DNA from: Mesorhizobium sp.
GTDB taxonomy: Bacteria > Pseudomonadota > Alphaproteobacteria > Rhizobiales > Rhizobiaceae
Direction of reading: 5' to 3'
DNA: 64,000 nucleotides
Assembly (NCBI GenBank): GCA_004020875.1
Contig: SAPZ01000009.1
Span: forward strand, 1 to 64,000
In this document: positions 1 through 8,696 of the stretch, in pieces
How positions within the stretch are numbered: position 1 is the stretch's first letter
How the letters are laid out: every line of letters starts with the position of its first letter
Made by a program: the position numbers and the translations under genes
The notes under the pieces: model-generated
What the model was told of the DNA's origin: nothing
Database searches by the model: none
What the model saw: the letters and a program-made list of their open reading frames with translations, nothing else

Positions 1-60
1 CTCCCATCCCGCCCGAGACCGGAAGGTCAAGTTGGGTATTCAGAGCGCGGGTCGGCCCGT

Positions 61-150
61 TCTGAAAATGATCCCGAACCGAAGGTCAGCGTCGCAAAAA
101 GTGGGAGCCGGTTTTCGGAGAAGATCATTTGCAAACAAAGATAGAGGCCT
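61..150. repeat. Putative rhizobial intergenic repeat
   Basis: This non-coding stretch contains the string GTCGCAAAAAGTGGGAGCC, then CGGTTTTCGG and GATCATTTGCAAACAAAG. The core resembles short mosaic repeats scattered between genes in Mesorhizobium genomes. No gene is supported in bases 1-209. The family assignment rests on recollection of the style, not on a second copy in this window. Confidence 0.35.
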
Positions 151-209
151 GCACCAGGCAATAGAACCCTCGTCAAACCTCATAATTCGTCTGTTTCGAA
201 AGGAAGCCA

Positions 210-524
210 ATGTACATCGCCATGAACCGCTTCAAGGTCCAGAACGGCTCGGAAGAAGCCTTCGAGGACGTCTGGAAGAACCGCGATTCCAGCCTCTCCG
301 AAATGAAAGGCTTCAAGGAATTCCACCTGTTGCGCGGCCCGGTCAACGAGACCGAGGGCTATACGCTGTTTGCCTCGCACACGGTCTGGGCAAGCCAGGA
401 GGACTTCGTCGCCTGGACGAAGTCGGAGAACTTCCGAGCCGCCCACCGCAACGCCGGCGGCTCGAAGGTGCATTATCTCGGTCATCCGCAGTTCGAGGGC
501 TTTTCGGTCGTCGAAGGCGCCTGA
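210..524 (+). CDS. Antibiotic-biosynthesis-monooxygenase (ABM) fold protein, probable heme-degrading monooxygenase (HmuQ/BhuQ/IsdG-like)
   Basis: A 104-residue single ABM-domain protein, the usual size for the family. It opens MYIAMNRFKV and contains the segment GFKEFHLLRGP in its first half. IsdG/HmuQ-type members of this fold oxidatively open heme in the cytoplasm to release iron; some ABM proteins instead act on other small molecules. The ATG is preceded by a good ribosome site (AAAGGAAG about 8 bases upstream). It is convergent with putA and has no iron-related neighbour in the window, so the heme role rests on family resemblance only. Confidence 0.72.
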   Translation: MYIAMNRFKVQNGSEEAFEDVWKNRDSSLSEMKGFKEFHLLRGPVNETEGYTLFASHTVWASQEDFVAWTKSENFRAAHRNAGGSKVHYLGHPQFEGFSVVEGA

Positions 525-566
525 CCGTCGCCGGTTCGCGACGGTCGCTTCTAGCCTTGCTGCCTG

Positions 567-3500
567 TTATGCAGCCGCCAGCAGGCTGGCGTTCCCACCG
601 GCTGCCGTCGTGTCGACACAGACCGCGCGCTCATGCGCATAGGCCGCTGGATTGAGCACCTCGCTGACCAACGGCACGATCGGCCCGGCGCGTTCAGCAA
701 TCACCTTGCGCACGATGCGTGCCTCCTCCGGCGTGCCCGAGAAGGCGACCACATCGACCCGCAGCGAACGCGCTTCGACCGGATCGGGCCGGCCGTCGAT
801 CGCGGCCAGCGGCAGGCCCTTGCCGGTTAGCGCCGAGAGTGCGGCCGGCGCGCCCGGCGCCACGGCAAGCACCGCATTGCCGGCCGCAAGCGCCTGGATC
901 GTCTGAGCAAGCAGCGTCTCGGCATCCGGACCGAGGCACAGCACCCGGCCGCGCGGCGCCAGCGACAAAGTGTTGGCTTCGCCGGTCGGTCCCGGCAGGT
1001 CGACCTGGCCGAAATCGAGGCTGGCGGAGGCGGCAATTGCCGCCGCGCCCTTACCGCGCAGATGCTTCCTCAGGATCGCCACGCGGTCCGGCCGCGTCGA
1101 CCAGTCCCCCAGCGCCGGGTCCGGCAGATTGTCGGCGAGTTCGGTCGCGGTCACCTTGTGGCCCTCGCCAACCTCGGTGCCGGCCTCTGGCCCCTTGCGG
1201 AAGCGGCGCAGATAATGCGGCCCGCCGGCCTTCGGCCCGGTGCCTGACAGCCCCTCGCCGCCGAAGGGCTGCGAACCGACGACGGCGCCGATCTGGTTGC
1301 GGTTGACATAGATGTTGCCGGCATGGATGCCGTCGACGAAATGCTGGACGCGGCCCTCGATGCGCGTGTGCAGGCCGAAGGTCAGGCCGTAACCCTTGCG
1401 GTTGATGGCGGCGATCACCGCGTCGATCTCGTCGGCGTCGAAGGTCGCGACATGCAGCACCGGGCCGAACACCTCTCGCTCCATCTCCTCGATGCCCTTG
1501 ACGCGGAACACGTGCGGCGCGACGAAACGGCCGGTTGCCGGCGCTTCCAATTTCGCGATCAGCCGGCCTTCCAGCCCTTTCTTCTTGCAGTAATCGCTGA
1601 TCGAAGCTTGCGCCTCGTCGTCGATGACCGGGCCGACATCGGTCGAGATGGCCCAGGGATTGCCGACGTTGAGCGCTTCCATCGCGCCCTTCAGCATCTC
1701 CAGCATCTTCTTCTCGACGTCCTTCTGCACGTAGAGCACCCGCAGCGCCGAGCAGCGCTGGCCTGCGCTCTGGAAGGCGGATGCGAGGATATCGCGCACG
1801 GCCTGTTCGGGCAGCGCGGTGGAATCGACGATCATCGCATTCAAGCCGCCGGTCTCGGCGATCAGCATGGCGTCGGGCGCCGCGGTGTCGGCCAATTGCT
1901 TCTCGATCAGCTTGGCCACCTCGGTCGAGCCGGTGAAGCAAACGCCGGCGATGCGCGGATTGGCGGTCAGCGGCGCGCCGACCGTGGGGCCGTCGCCCGG
2001 CAGGAGCTGGATGACATCCTCCGGAACGCCGGCCTCGCGCAGCATCTCGACAGCGCGGAAGGCAATGAGCGGCGTCTGCTCCGCCGGCTTGGCGATGACC
2101 GAATTGCCGGTGACCAAAGCTGCCGCGATCTGGCCGGTGAAGATCGCCAGCGGGAAATTCCACGGCGAGATGCAGGCGATCGCGCCGCGCGCTTCGGTGC
2201 CCGCCTCGGCATTGGCCGCCTCTGCCGCGTAATAACGCAGGAAGTCGACCGCCTCGCGCACTTCTGCGATGCCATCGGCCAGCGACTTGCCGGCCTCGCG
2301 GATGGCGAGAGCGAAGAACTCGGCCGCATTGGCCTCGTAGAGGTCGGCGGCGCGGTTGAGGATCGCGGCGCGATCGGAAACCGGACGCTTCGCCCAGGCA
2401 GGCTGAGCGTCGACGGCGATACGCACGGCGGTCGCCACCTGCTTGGCCGCCGCCTCATGGACGGTGCCGACGATCTCGTCGGGCTTGGCAGGATTCACGA
2501 TCCGCCGCTGCTTGCCGTAGCCGGCGGCTCGTGTGACCGGCTTGGCGTGCCAGCGGTCCGCTCCGGCGAATTCGGCCCTCGCCTTGTCGATTGCCGCAAG
2601 CATCACCGGATCGGTGATGTCGAAGCCTTTCGAGTTGCGGCGCCCAGCGCCGAAGATCGCGGCCGGGCGCGCGATCGCCGGATTGGCGGCAGGGCCTTGC
2701 GTCTCGACGGTCGCAAGCGGGTCGCGCGCGATCTCCTCAGGCTCGACTTCCTCGTCCGTCAACTGGTGGACGAAGGAGGAATTGGCGCCGTTTTCCAGCA
2801 AACGCCGCACAAGATACGCAAGCAGATCGGAATGCGCGCCGACTGGCGCATAGATGCGGCAGCGCGTGCCTTCGACCTGCCGCACCGTCTCGTGCAGCGC
2901 CTCGCCCATGCCGTGCAGGCGCTGGAACTCGAAGCTCTCGCGGTCCTTCGCCATCGACAGGATCGCTGCAACCGTGTGCGCGTTATGCGTGGCGAATTGC
3001 GGATAGATGCGGTCGGTCATCGACAAAAGCTTTTTCGCGCAGGCCATGTAGGAGACGTCGGTGTTTGCCTTGCGGGTGAAGACCGGATAGCCCGACAGAC
3101 CAAGCGTCTGCGCCCGCTTGATCTCGGTGTCCCAATAGGCGCCCTTCACCAGCCGCACCATGATCCTGCGGTCGTATTTCTTCGCCAGCGCATAGAGCCA
3201 GTCGATGGCGAAGGCCGCACGCGGGCCATAGGCCTGGACGACGACGCCGAAACCCTCCCAGCCGGCAAGGTCCGGCTCGGCCAGCACGCGTTCGATGACG
3301 TCGAGCGACAGGTCGAGCCGGTCCGCCTCCTCGGCGTCGATATTGAGTCCCATGCGCGAATGCCGGGCGGCAAGCGCCAGCGACAGAAGCCGCTCGGCCA
3401 TCACCGGCAGCATGGTCTCGCGCTGCGCCACCTCGTAGCGCGGATGCAGCGCCGAAAGCTTGACCGAAATGCCATGATTGTAGCGAATGTCGGGGCCGTT

Positions 3501-4175
3501 CGACCCGGCATCGAGCGATGAAATCGCATCCGTGTAGGCGCGGTGGTAGCGCAGCGCGTCGGCTTCCGTGCGAGCCGCCTCGCCCAGCATGTCGAAGGAA
3601 TAGAGATAGCCCTTCTGCGTCATCGGCCGGCCGCGCTTGACGGCCTCGGCGATGGTGCGGCCGAGCACGAACTGCTCGCCCATCTCGCGCATCGCCGCTG
3701 CGACCGCCTTGCGGATCACCGGCTCGCCCAGCCGGCGCACCATGGCGCGCAGCGTGCCTTCGATGCCGCCCTCGCCTTCGTCGAGCACGCGGCCGGTCAG
3801 CATCAGCGCCCAGGTCGAGGCGTTGACGAAGATCGAGCTGGAACCGCCCGAATGCGCCGACCAGTCATGCGGCGCGATCTTGTCGGCGATCAAATCGTCC
3901 ATCGTCTCGGTGTCGGGCACGCGCAGAAGCGCTTCAGCCAGGCACATCAGCGCCACGCCTTCCTTGGTCGACAGGCCGTAGGCCGAGAGGAAGACCTCCA
4001 TCAGCCTGGGGTCGGTCGAGCCGCGCACCGAGCGCACCAGATCGGCCGCGCGGGCCGAGATCGCCTTGCGCTCCCCGGCTGACAAGCCCGCCGCCGCTGA
4101 CAGGCGCTTCACCGCCTCGTCTTCGTCGGGCAAATAATTGGCGCGGATCTGCTGGCGGATGGCGTCGAGCGGCAT
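567..4175 (-). CDS. putA: Bifunctional proline dehydrogenase / L-glutamate gamma-semialdehyde dehydrogenase PutA
   Basis: A 1202-residue protein that oxidises proline to glutamate in two steps. The first domain (about 130-480) is the FAD proline dehydrogenase barrel, with the segments NIDAEEADRLDLSLDV and MVRLVKGAYWDTEIK. The second (about 540-1020) is an aldehyde dehydrogenase, with the nucleotide-binding segment CFTGSTEVAKL and the catalytic-cysteine segment SAGQRCSALRVLY. A further C-terminal domain of about 180 residues follows. The N-terminus lacks the ribbon-helix-helix DNA-binding domain of enterobacterial PutA, as expected in alphaproteobacteria, where control is by a separate Lrp protein. 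That regulator is the divergent gene at 4325, 149 bases away. The product probably associates with the inner membrane when reduced. Confidence 0.97.
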   Translation of the reverse strand: MPLDAIRQQIRANYLPDEDEAVKRLSAAAGLSAGERKAISARAADLVRSVRGSTDPRLMEVFLSAYGLSTKEGVALMCLAEALLRVPDTETMDDLIADKIAPHDWSAHSGGSSSIFVNASTWALMLTGRVLDEGEGGIEGTLRAMVRRLGEPVIRKAVAAAMREMGEQFVLGRTIAEAVKRGRPMTQKGYLYSFDMLGEAARTEADALRYHRAYTDAISSLDAGSNGPDIRYNHGISVKLSALHPRYEVAQRETMLPVMAERLLSLALAARHSRMGLNIDAEEADRLDLSLDVIERVLAEPDLAGWEGFGVVVQAYGPRAAFAIDWLYALAKKYDRRIMVRLVKGAYWDTEIKRAQTLGLSGYPVFTRKANTDVSYMACAKKLLSMTDRIYPQFATHNAHTVAAILSMAKDRESFEFQRLHGMGEALHETVRQVEGTRCRIYAPVGAHSDLLAYLVRRLLENGANSSFVHQLTDEEVEPEEIARDPLATVETQGPAANPAIARPAAIFGAGRRNSKGFDITDPVMLAAIDKARAEFAGADRWHAKPVTRAAGYGKQRRIVNPAKPDEIVGTVHEAAAKQVATAVRIAVDAQPAWAKRPVSDRAAILNRAADLYEANAAEFFALAIREAGKSLADGIAEVREAVDFLRYYAAEAANAEAGTEARGAIACISPWNFPLAIFTGQIAAALVTGNSVIAKPAEQTPLIAFRAVEMLREAGVPEDVIQLLPGDGPTVGAPLTANPRIAGVCFTGSTEVAKLIEKQLADTAAPDAMLIAETGGLNAMIVDSTALPEQAVRDILASAFQSAGQRCSALRVLYVQKDVEKKMLEMLKGAMEALNVGNPWAISTDVGPVIDDEAQASISDYCKKKGLEGRLIAKLEAPATGRFVAPHVFRVKGIEEMEREVFGPVLHVATFDADEIDAVIAAINRKGYGLTFGLHTRIEGRVQHFVDGIHAGNIYVNRNQIGAVVGSQPFGGEGLSGTGPKAGGPHYLRRFRKGPEAGTEVGEGHKVTATELADNLPDPALGDWSTRPDRVAILRKHLRGKGAAAIAASASLDFGQVDLPGPTGEANTLSLAPRGRVLCLGPDAETLLAQTIQALAAGNAVLAVAPGAPAALSALTGKGLPLAAIDGRPDPVEARSLRVDVVAFSGTPEEARIVRKVIAERAGPIVPLVSEVLNPAAYAHERAVCVDTTAAGGNASLLAAA

Positions 4176-4324
4176 GTTGGGTCCATGAAAGCGAGCGTGA
4201 GCGAACGGTCAGGCGGTCGCCGGACCGATTGGCGCAAGCTAGCACAGCTGCCAATTTCAGTCGGTCCAAAGAAATCGACAAGATAGGTCAACTGGACTAT
4301 CATTTAGCCACCGTTCGTATCTTT

Positions 4325-4792
4325 ATGACTGCTGAATCTATGTTTGAAGACCAATTGGACCGCATTGACCGCAACATCCTGTCAGCGCTTGGGCGCGACG
4401 GCCGGCTTTCCATGTCGGAACTAGCCGGCCGGGTCGGCCTGTCGAAGACGCCGGTGCAGGCGCGCGTGAAGCGGCTGGAGAAGGACGGCTATATCAGAGG
4501 CTACCGCGCCATCATCGATCGCGAACGCATGGGCGAAGGCCATGTCGCCTTCGTCCAGGTGAAATTGTCCGACACCCGCTCGGCAGCGCTCGATGCCTTC
4601 AACCGCGCGGTGCAGGGCGTGCCGGAGATCGAGCAATGCCACATGATGGCGTCGAGCTTCGACTATCTGTTGAAGGTCCGCACCACCGACATCGCCGCCT
4701 ATCGCCGTGTGCTCGGCGAGCGCATCTCGGCACTGCCCCATGTCGCCCAGACGTCTACCTTCGTGGCCATGGAGACAGTCAAGGACAGGTAG
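4325..4792 (+). CDS. putR: Lrp/AsnC family regulator, probable activator of putA (PutR)
   Basis: A 155-residue Lrp/AsnC protein. The N-terminal helix-turn-helix lies at about residues 12-60 (LDRIDRNILSALGRDGRLS, then SELAGRVGLSKTPVQARVKR). A C-terminal RAM ligand domain follows. It is transcribed divergently from putA across an AT-rich spacer. This is the standard arrangement of PutR, which in rhizobia and agrobacteria activates putA when proline is bound. The reading frame extends upstream to 4229, but the family N-terminus fits the ATG at 4325; 4340 is an alternative. The 3' end abuts the convergent cytochrome peroxidase gene without a gap. Confidence 0.9.
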   Translation: MTAESMFEDQLDRIDRNILSALGRDGRLSMSELAGRVGLSKTPVQARVKRLEKDGYIRGYRAIIDRERMGEGHVAFVQVKLSDTRSAALDAFNRAVQGVPEIEQCHMMASSFDYLLKVRTTDIAAYRRVLGERISALPHVAQTSTFVAMETVKDR

Positions 4793-6001
4793 TCAGTCGG
4801 ACAGCGTCTTCAAGAACGCCACCAGCGCCGCGCGCTCGCGATCGGACAGGTCGAGCGGGTGCACTTCCGATACGCCTTCAACGCTGGGCGGCGCCTTCGA
4901 ATAATGCGCCACGACCTCGTCGAGCGTGGAGAACTGGCCGGCATGCATGTAGGGCGGGCGATCCGCCGCGCCCCTGAGCGACGGCGTCTTGTAGGCGCGC
5001 GTGATTTGCGGACCGTCCTTGACCATGGACCGCAACTCGCGGCAGGCGCTCTCGTCGCCGTCGCGGAATTTGCCGAGGCAGTTGAACGGGTCGGCCTGAA
5101 CTTGCGCCACCGCATCGACTCGCCCGCGGTCCGGCGGCAGGCCGTCGACCGGCGGCACGCCGGTGTTGTGGAAGGCGTTGTCGGTGAAGCGCGGACCATT
5201 GTGGCAGCTCACGCAATTGGCCTTGCCGACGAACAGTTTCAGCCCAAGGATTTCTTCCGGCGAAAACACGGCGTCGCCTTGCGCCGCCGCGCCGGTCGCG
5301 AGATCGATGGCGAAACGGTCGAAGCGCGTCTGCTGAGGTTCGATTGATCGCTCGAAGGCGGCGATGGCCTTGCCGATATTGGCAAAGACGCGGTTAACGT
5401 CGTCTTGCTGAGCGGCGGTCATCCCATTCCACACCGCTTTCTCTGCATCGGTGCCGAGCGGACTGGCACTGGCCGGCACGGCCGAAAGGTCCGGCAGCGG
5501 CCCAAAAATGCGCTCATAGCGCTCGCCGAACCGCTTCTTGATGTAATGCGAGAAAGCGGCCCGGTTGCCGGCCTGTTCCAGCGGGTTTTCAAGCGGCGTC
5601 AGCGCCTGCGCCCACAGGCTGTCGCGCCTGCCGTCCCAAAAAAACCACGGATTGCGCGCCACGCCCGCCAGCGGCATGGTGCGGCGGTTGGTGTGGCTCA
5701 CACCGACCGCCTGCGGCAGGTCATCCTGGAACTGGCGGTCGATCTTGTGACAGGTCGAGCAGGACACGGTGCCATCGCGGCTCATGCCGACATCGAAGAA
5801 CAGCGTCGAGCCGAGCGCGGCAGCCGCCGGCGCATCGGCATACTGGTTCGTTGTGTCGGATTTCAGTGACGGCAGCGTGTTCAGCGCCAAAGACGCAATG
5901 GTCTTCTTCTCGGCGTCGCTGAACTGCGGTTCGCCGCAGCCGCCCAGCAAGGCGAGATTGGCCAAAGCCAGCAGGCACGCGACACTCGTTAGACGACTCA
6001 T
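4793..6001 (-). CDS. Diheme cytochrome c peroxidase / MauG family lipoprotein
   Basis: A 402-residue exported protein. The first 22 residues form a lipoprotein signal peptide ending in a LLGGC lipobox with Cys22. Two c-type heme sites are visible, CSTCH near residue 81 and CVSCH in the C-terminal half. This pattern fits bacterial di-heme peroxidases, which reduce hydrogen peroxide, and MauG-type enzymes, which modify a partner protein. The ATG lies 7 bases after the stop of the FixH-like gene, so the two form an operon. No methylamine dehydrogenase genes occur here, so a true MauG role is not supported. Peroxide detoxification or oxidation of an unknown periplasmic partner are both possible. 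Confidence 0.88.
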   Translation of the reverse strand: MSRLTSVACLLALANLALLGGCGEPQFSDAEKKTIASLALNTLPSLKSDTTNQYADAPAAAALGSTLFFDVGMSRDGTVSCSTCHKIDRQFQDDLPQAVGVSHTNRRTMPLAGVARNPWFFWDGRRDSLWAQALTPLENPLEQAGNRAAFSHYIKKRFGERYERIFGPLPDLSAVPASASPLGTDAEKAVWNGMTAAQQDDVNRVFANIGKAIAAFERSIEPQQTRFDRFAIDLATGAAAQGDAVFSPEEILGLKLFVGKANCVSCHNGPRFTDNAFHNTGVPPVDGLPPDRGRVDAVAQVQADPFNCLGKFRDGDESACRELRSMVKDGPQITRAYKTPSLRGAADRPPYMHAGQFSTLDEVVAHYSKAPPSVEGVSEVHPLDLSDRERAALVAFLKTLSD

Positions 6002-6008
6002 CGCCCGC

Positions 6009-6452
6009 TCACAATACGATGTTGAAGACGACGGAATCGGAACCCGCCGCTGCCGAGATGCTGAAATGGAGCTGCCACCAGCCGCTCATCGTGAACTTCA
6101 CACCGTCGATACGGTAGCGTCCCTCGCCCAGATAATCGGTCGCCTGCGGGCTGGTCGGCAGGCCATGATCGTGCTGCGGCATGCCGCCGGAAACCGTGAT
6201 GGCGGCGCCCTCCACCGGCGCGCCGGCGGCTGTCTTCAACGTCAGCAGCCAGGACTGCAGCTCGCCCTGCCGGACGACGCCGTGCTCCGGCTCGAAGCTC
6301 GCGACAAACAGCCCGTTCGCCGTCTTCTTGGAGCGCGACAGGTCTGGACCGGACGCCGAAGGCGGCAGCGTCAGATAGACGGCGGCCACGATGCCGAGCA
6401 GCAAAGCGGCGAGGCCGAGACCCGCAAGGATGTAACGCCATATCGATGCCAA
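6009..6452 (-). CDS. FixH/YtkA-like membrane-anchored periplasmic protein
   Basis: The supported product is about 147 residues starting at a TTG codon (LASIWRYILAG) with a GAGGAAA ribosome site 8 bases upstream. The frame stays open to an ATG at 6554, but the extra 34 residues look untranslated. One N-terminal membrane helix (about residues 3-26) is followed by a periplasmic immunoglobulin-like domain with GVVRQGELQSWLLTLK and SGGMPQHDHGLPTSP. Similar FixH or YtkA-type domains accompany cytochrome or copper proteins. It lies directly upstream of the diheme peroxidase and probably supports that enzyme. The HDHG histidines could bind metal. The function is inferred from context only. Confidence 0.65.
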   Translation of the reverse strand: MASIWRYILAGLGLAALLLGIVAAVYLTLPPSASGPDLSRSKKTANGLFVASFEPEHGVVRQGELQSWLLTLKTAAGAPVEGAAITVSGGMPQHDHGLPTSPQATDYLGEGRYRIDGVKFTMSGWWQLHFSISAAAGSDSVVFNIVL

Positions 6453-6610
6453 ACCCGTTTCCTCTTCGGCTGCTAACGTCGCGGGCCGCTCCTCACGTCC
6501 CGCCCTGCCTGTGAGAAATCGCTTCTGGCGCAAAATTCGCCGACAGCCAAGCATGGCGCTACCGGCCGCAAAAAGCTACAGCAACAAGACCTTAAGAAGG
6601 ATAAGTCTAT

Positions 6611-7531
6611 ATGACCGCCAATGGTATCGCGTCGATCGGCGAGTGCATGATCGAATTGTCGGGACAGACCGGCGACAGCTGGCGCATGGGCTTTGCCGGC
6701 GACACCTTCAACACGCTGTGGGCATTGCACGCCTTGAGCCCGGAGCGCCCCGCGACTTATGTCTCGGCCTTCGGCGACGACCCTTTTTCACACGACCAGA
6801 TCGCCTTCTTCGGCCGGAACGGCATCGGTATAGGCAACAGCCCGGTCATTGCCGGCGCGCGCCCCGGCCTCTACGCCATCACGCTTACGGGAGCCGAACG
6901 CGCCTTCACCTACTGGCGAAGCGACGCAGCAGCGCGCCAGCTCGCCTCCGATCCGGCAGCCTTGGCGAAAAGCCTTGAAAACCAGGCACTTGTCTATTTT
7001 TCCGGAATCACCCTGGCAATTCTGGACGAGGTCGCGCGGAAAACTTTGCTGGCGGCCATAGTTGAAGCCCGCGCGGCGGGCTCGCTTATCGCCTTCGACC
7101 CGAATTACCGGCCTCGTCTATGGCAGAGCAGCGAGGCAGCGCAGGCCGCTATCCTGGAGGCGCTTGCCGTGGCCGACATCGCGCTGCCGACCTTCCCGGA
7201 CGAGCAGATGCTGTTCGGGGATCCGACACCGCAGGCGACCGTGGAACGCCTTGGCAAGCTGACCGGCGAGATCGTGGTCAAGAACGGCGAGCAGCCGGCC
7301 TTGATCGCGCTCAACGGCGTTTCCCAATCCGTTGACGCGGTGCATGTGGCCGCCCCTGTCGACACCACGGGCGCCGGCGATTCCTTCAACGGCGGCTATC
7401 TCGCCGCGCGCATTGCCGGCCATGCGCCCGACGCCGCCGCTCACCGCGCGCATAAAGTGGCTGCCGCGGTCGTGCAGGTTCGCGGCGCGCTGGCGCCGTT
7501 CGAAACGTTAAGGGCTGCGTTCGACAGTTAA
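6611..7531 (+). CDS. kdgK: PfkB family sugar kinase, probable 2-keto-3-deoxygluconate kinase
   Basis: A 306-residue ribokinase/PfkB-fold enzyme. Substrate contacts are expected in the N-terminal segment AGDTFNTLWALHALSP. The C-terminal signature DTTGAGDSFNGGYLA carries the catalytic aspartate and anion hole. The length and the pattern FDPNYRPRLW resemble KdgK proteins, which phosphorylate 2-keto-3-deoxygluconate before aldol cleavage. No KDPG aldolase or hexuronate genes sit beside it, so the exact sugar is not certain. The ATG at 6611 follows a purine-rich AAGAAGGATAAG site. It is divergent from the FixH-like gene and convergent with galM. Confidence 0.78.
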   Translation: MTANGIASIGECMIELSGQTGDSWRMGFAGDTFNTLWALHALSPERPATYVSAFGDDPFSHDQIAFFGRNGIGIGNSPVIAGARPGLYAITLTGAERAFTYWRSDAAARQLASDPAALAKSLENQALVYFSGITLAILDEVARKTLLAAIVEARAAGSLIAFDPNYRPRLWQSSEAAQAAILEALAVADIALPTFPDEQMLFGDPTPQATVERLGKLTGEIVVKNGEQPALIALNGVSQSVDAVHVAAPVDTTGAGDSFNGGYLAARIAGHAPDAAAHRAHKVAAAVVQVRGALAPFETLRAAFDS

Positions 7532-7576
7532 GCGATACAGAAGCTTAAACACACATCACTTCAATATCGTCGAACC

Positions 7577-8602
7577 TTAAGGCAGCCGGAACCGGTATTC
7601 CGTGACCTGATGGTAGATCTGCCCCGGCCACAGCGTGGCTTGCGGGAAATAGGGCCGGTTCGGCGCGTCCGGCCAGGTCTGCGCTTCGAGGCAGAGGCCT
7701 GAAAACGCCTTGTAGCGGCGGCCATCGAGCCCCGCCGATGTCGGCGCGACGAATTGGCCGCTATAGAGCTGCAGTCCAGGCTCAGTGGTCCAGACTTCCA
7801 TCTCTACGCCGGAACTGGCCCCTTGCATCCAGGCAGCCTGGTGTAGCGGTCCACGGCTGGAGGCGAGGCAGTAATTCAAATCGTAGCGAAGCTGCTCGCC
7901 TTCCATTTCCATGCGCAGCGCCCGCGCCTGCCGGAAATCGAAAGGCGTGCCGTCGACTGGCTTCACCGCGCCGGTCGGGATCATCTCGTCATCGACGGGC
8001 GTGTAGGCGCCGGCGTTGAGCATCAGTCGGTGGTCGAGGATGTCGCCGGCGCCGCCATCGTCGAGATTGAAATAGGAGTGCTGCGCCAGATTGCAGAGCG
8101 TCGGCTCCTCACAAGTCGCGGTCAGTTCCATACTGAGCGTGCCGGGGATCTTCAGCCGGTAGGTACAGGTGACGTCGAGCGCGCCGGGAAAACCCATCGC
8201 GCCGTCCGGATCATGCAGTGTCAACGTCACGAAATCGCGGCCATGCAGCGAGACGGTCCATGGCCGGTGGAAAAAGCCTTCCGAACCGCCATGCAGCGTA
8301 TGCTTGCCGAGAAAATTCCGCTCGGTCTGGTAGCGCTGGCCGGCAATGGTGAAGCGGCCGCCGCCAATGCGATTGGCGAAGCGGCCGACCACGGCGCCGA
8401 AGAAGGCGCGGTCGGTCTCGTAGGGTTCGAGGCGGTCGTAGCCCAGCACCAGCGGCGCGTCGTGGCCGTTCAGCCGAAGATCCTGGACGATTGCGCCCAG
8501 TCCAATGATGTTGGCGGTCAAGCCGCCGCCCCGGATCGTGAACCGGCGTACGGCCTCGCCCGCCTGCGTCGTGCCGAAGACCTCGCCGTCCTTCATCGCC
8601 AT
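7577..8602 (-). CDS. galM: Aldose 1-epimerase
   Basis: A 341-residue beta-sandwich enzyme that interconverts the alpha and beta anomers of aldoses in the cytoplasm. Typical GalM segments are GAVVGRFANRIGGGRF near residue 70, an active-site histidine in HSYFNLDD in mid-protein, and a C-terminal acid/base region around LCLEAQTWPDAPN. The length matches the family. It is an isolated transcription unit, separated from the upstream gabD by a strong hairpin and convergent with the kinase gene, so sugar handling in this small region could be linked. Confidence 0.88.
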   Translation of the reverse strand: MAMKDGEVFGTTQAGEAVRRFTIRGGGLTANIIGLGAIVQDLRLNGHDAPLVLGYDRLEPYETDRAFFGAVVGRFANRIGGGRFTIAGQRYQTERNFLGKHTLHGGSEGFFHRPWTVSLHGRDFVTLTLHDPDGAMGFPGALDVTCTYRLKIPGTLSMELTATCEEPTLCNLAQHSYFNLDDGGAGDILDHRLMLNAGAYTPVDDEMIPTGAVKPVDGTPFDFRQARALRMEMEGEQLRYDLNYCLASSRGPLHQAAWMQGASSGVEMEVWTTEPGLQLYSGQFVAPTSAGLDGRRYKAFSGLCLEAQTWPDAPNRPYFPQATLWPGQIYHQVTEYRFRLP

Positions 8603-8656
8603 GCCCGAAATGTCGTTTCCGCTTCGTGGATTTAGGCCGGCCGCGTATCATCCGGC

Positions 8657-8684
8657 AAGGGCAGGCTAAAAGCCTGCCCTTTTC
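8657..8684 (-). terminator. Hairpin terminator after gabD
   Basis: A perfect 11-base-pair inverted repeat occupies 8657-8667 and 8671-8681, with a three-base AAA loop. It lies between the gabD stop and the galM start, so on the minus strand it is placed to end gabD transcription. The T tract on the minus side is short; on the plus side the stem is followed by TTTC. Confidence 0.7.
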
Positions 8685-8696
8685 AAGGGATCAGGA

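Noticed and set aside
1323..3521. 732-codon plus-strand open frame opposite putA
   Set aside because: It is fully antisense to a clear PutA protein and is an arginine/leucine-rich shadow typical of high-GC DNA.
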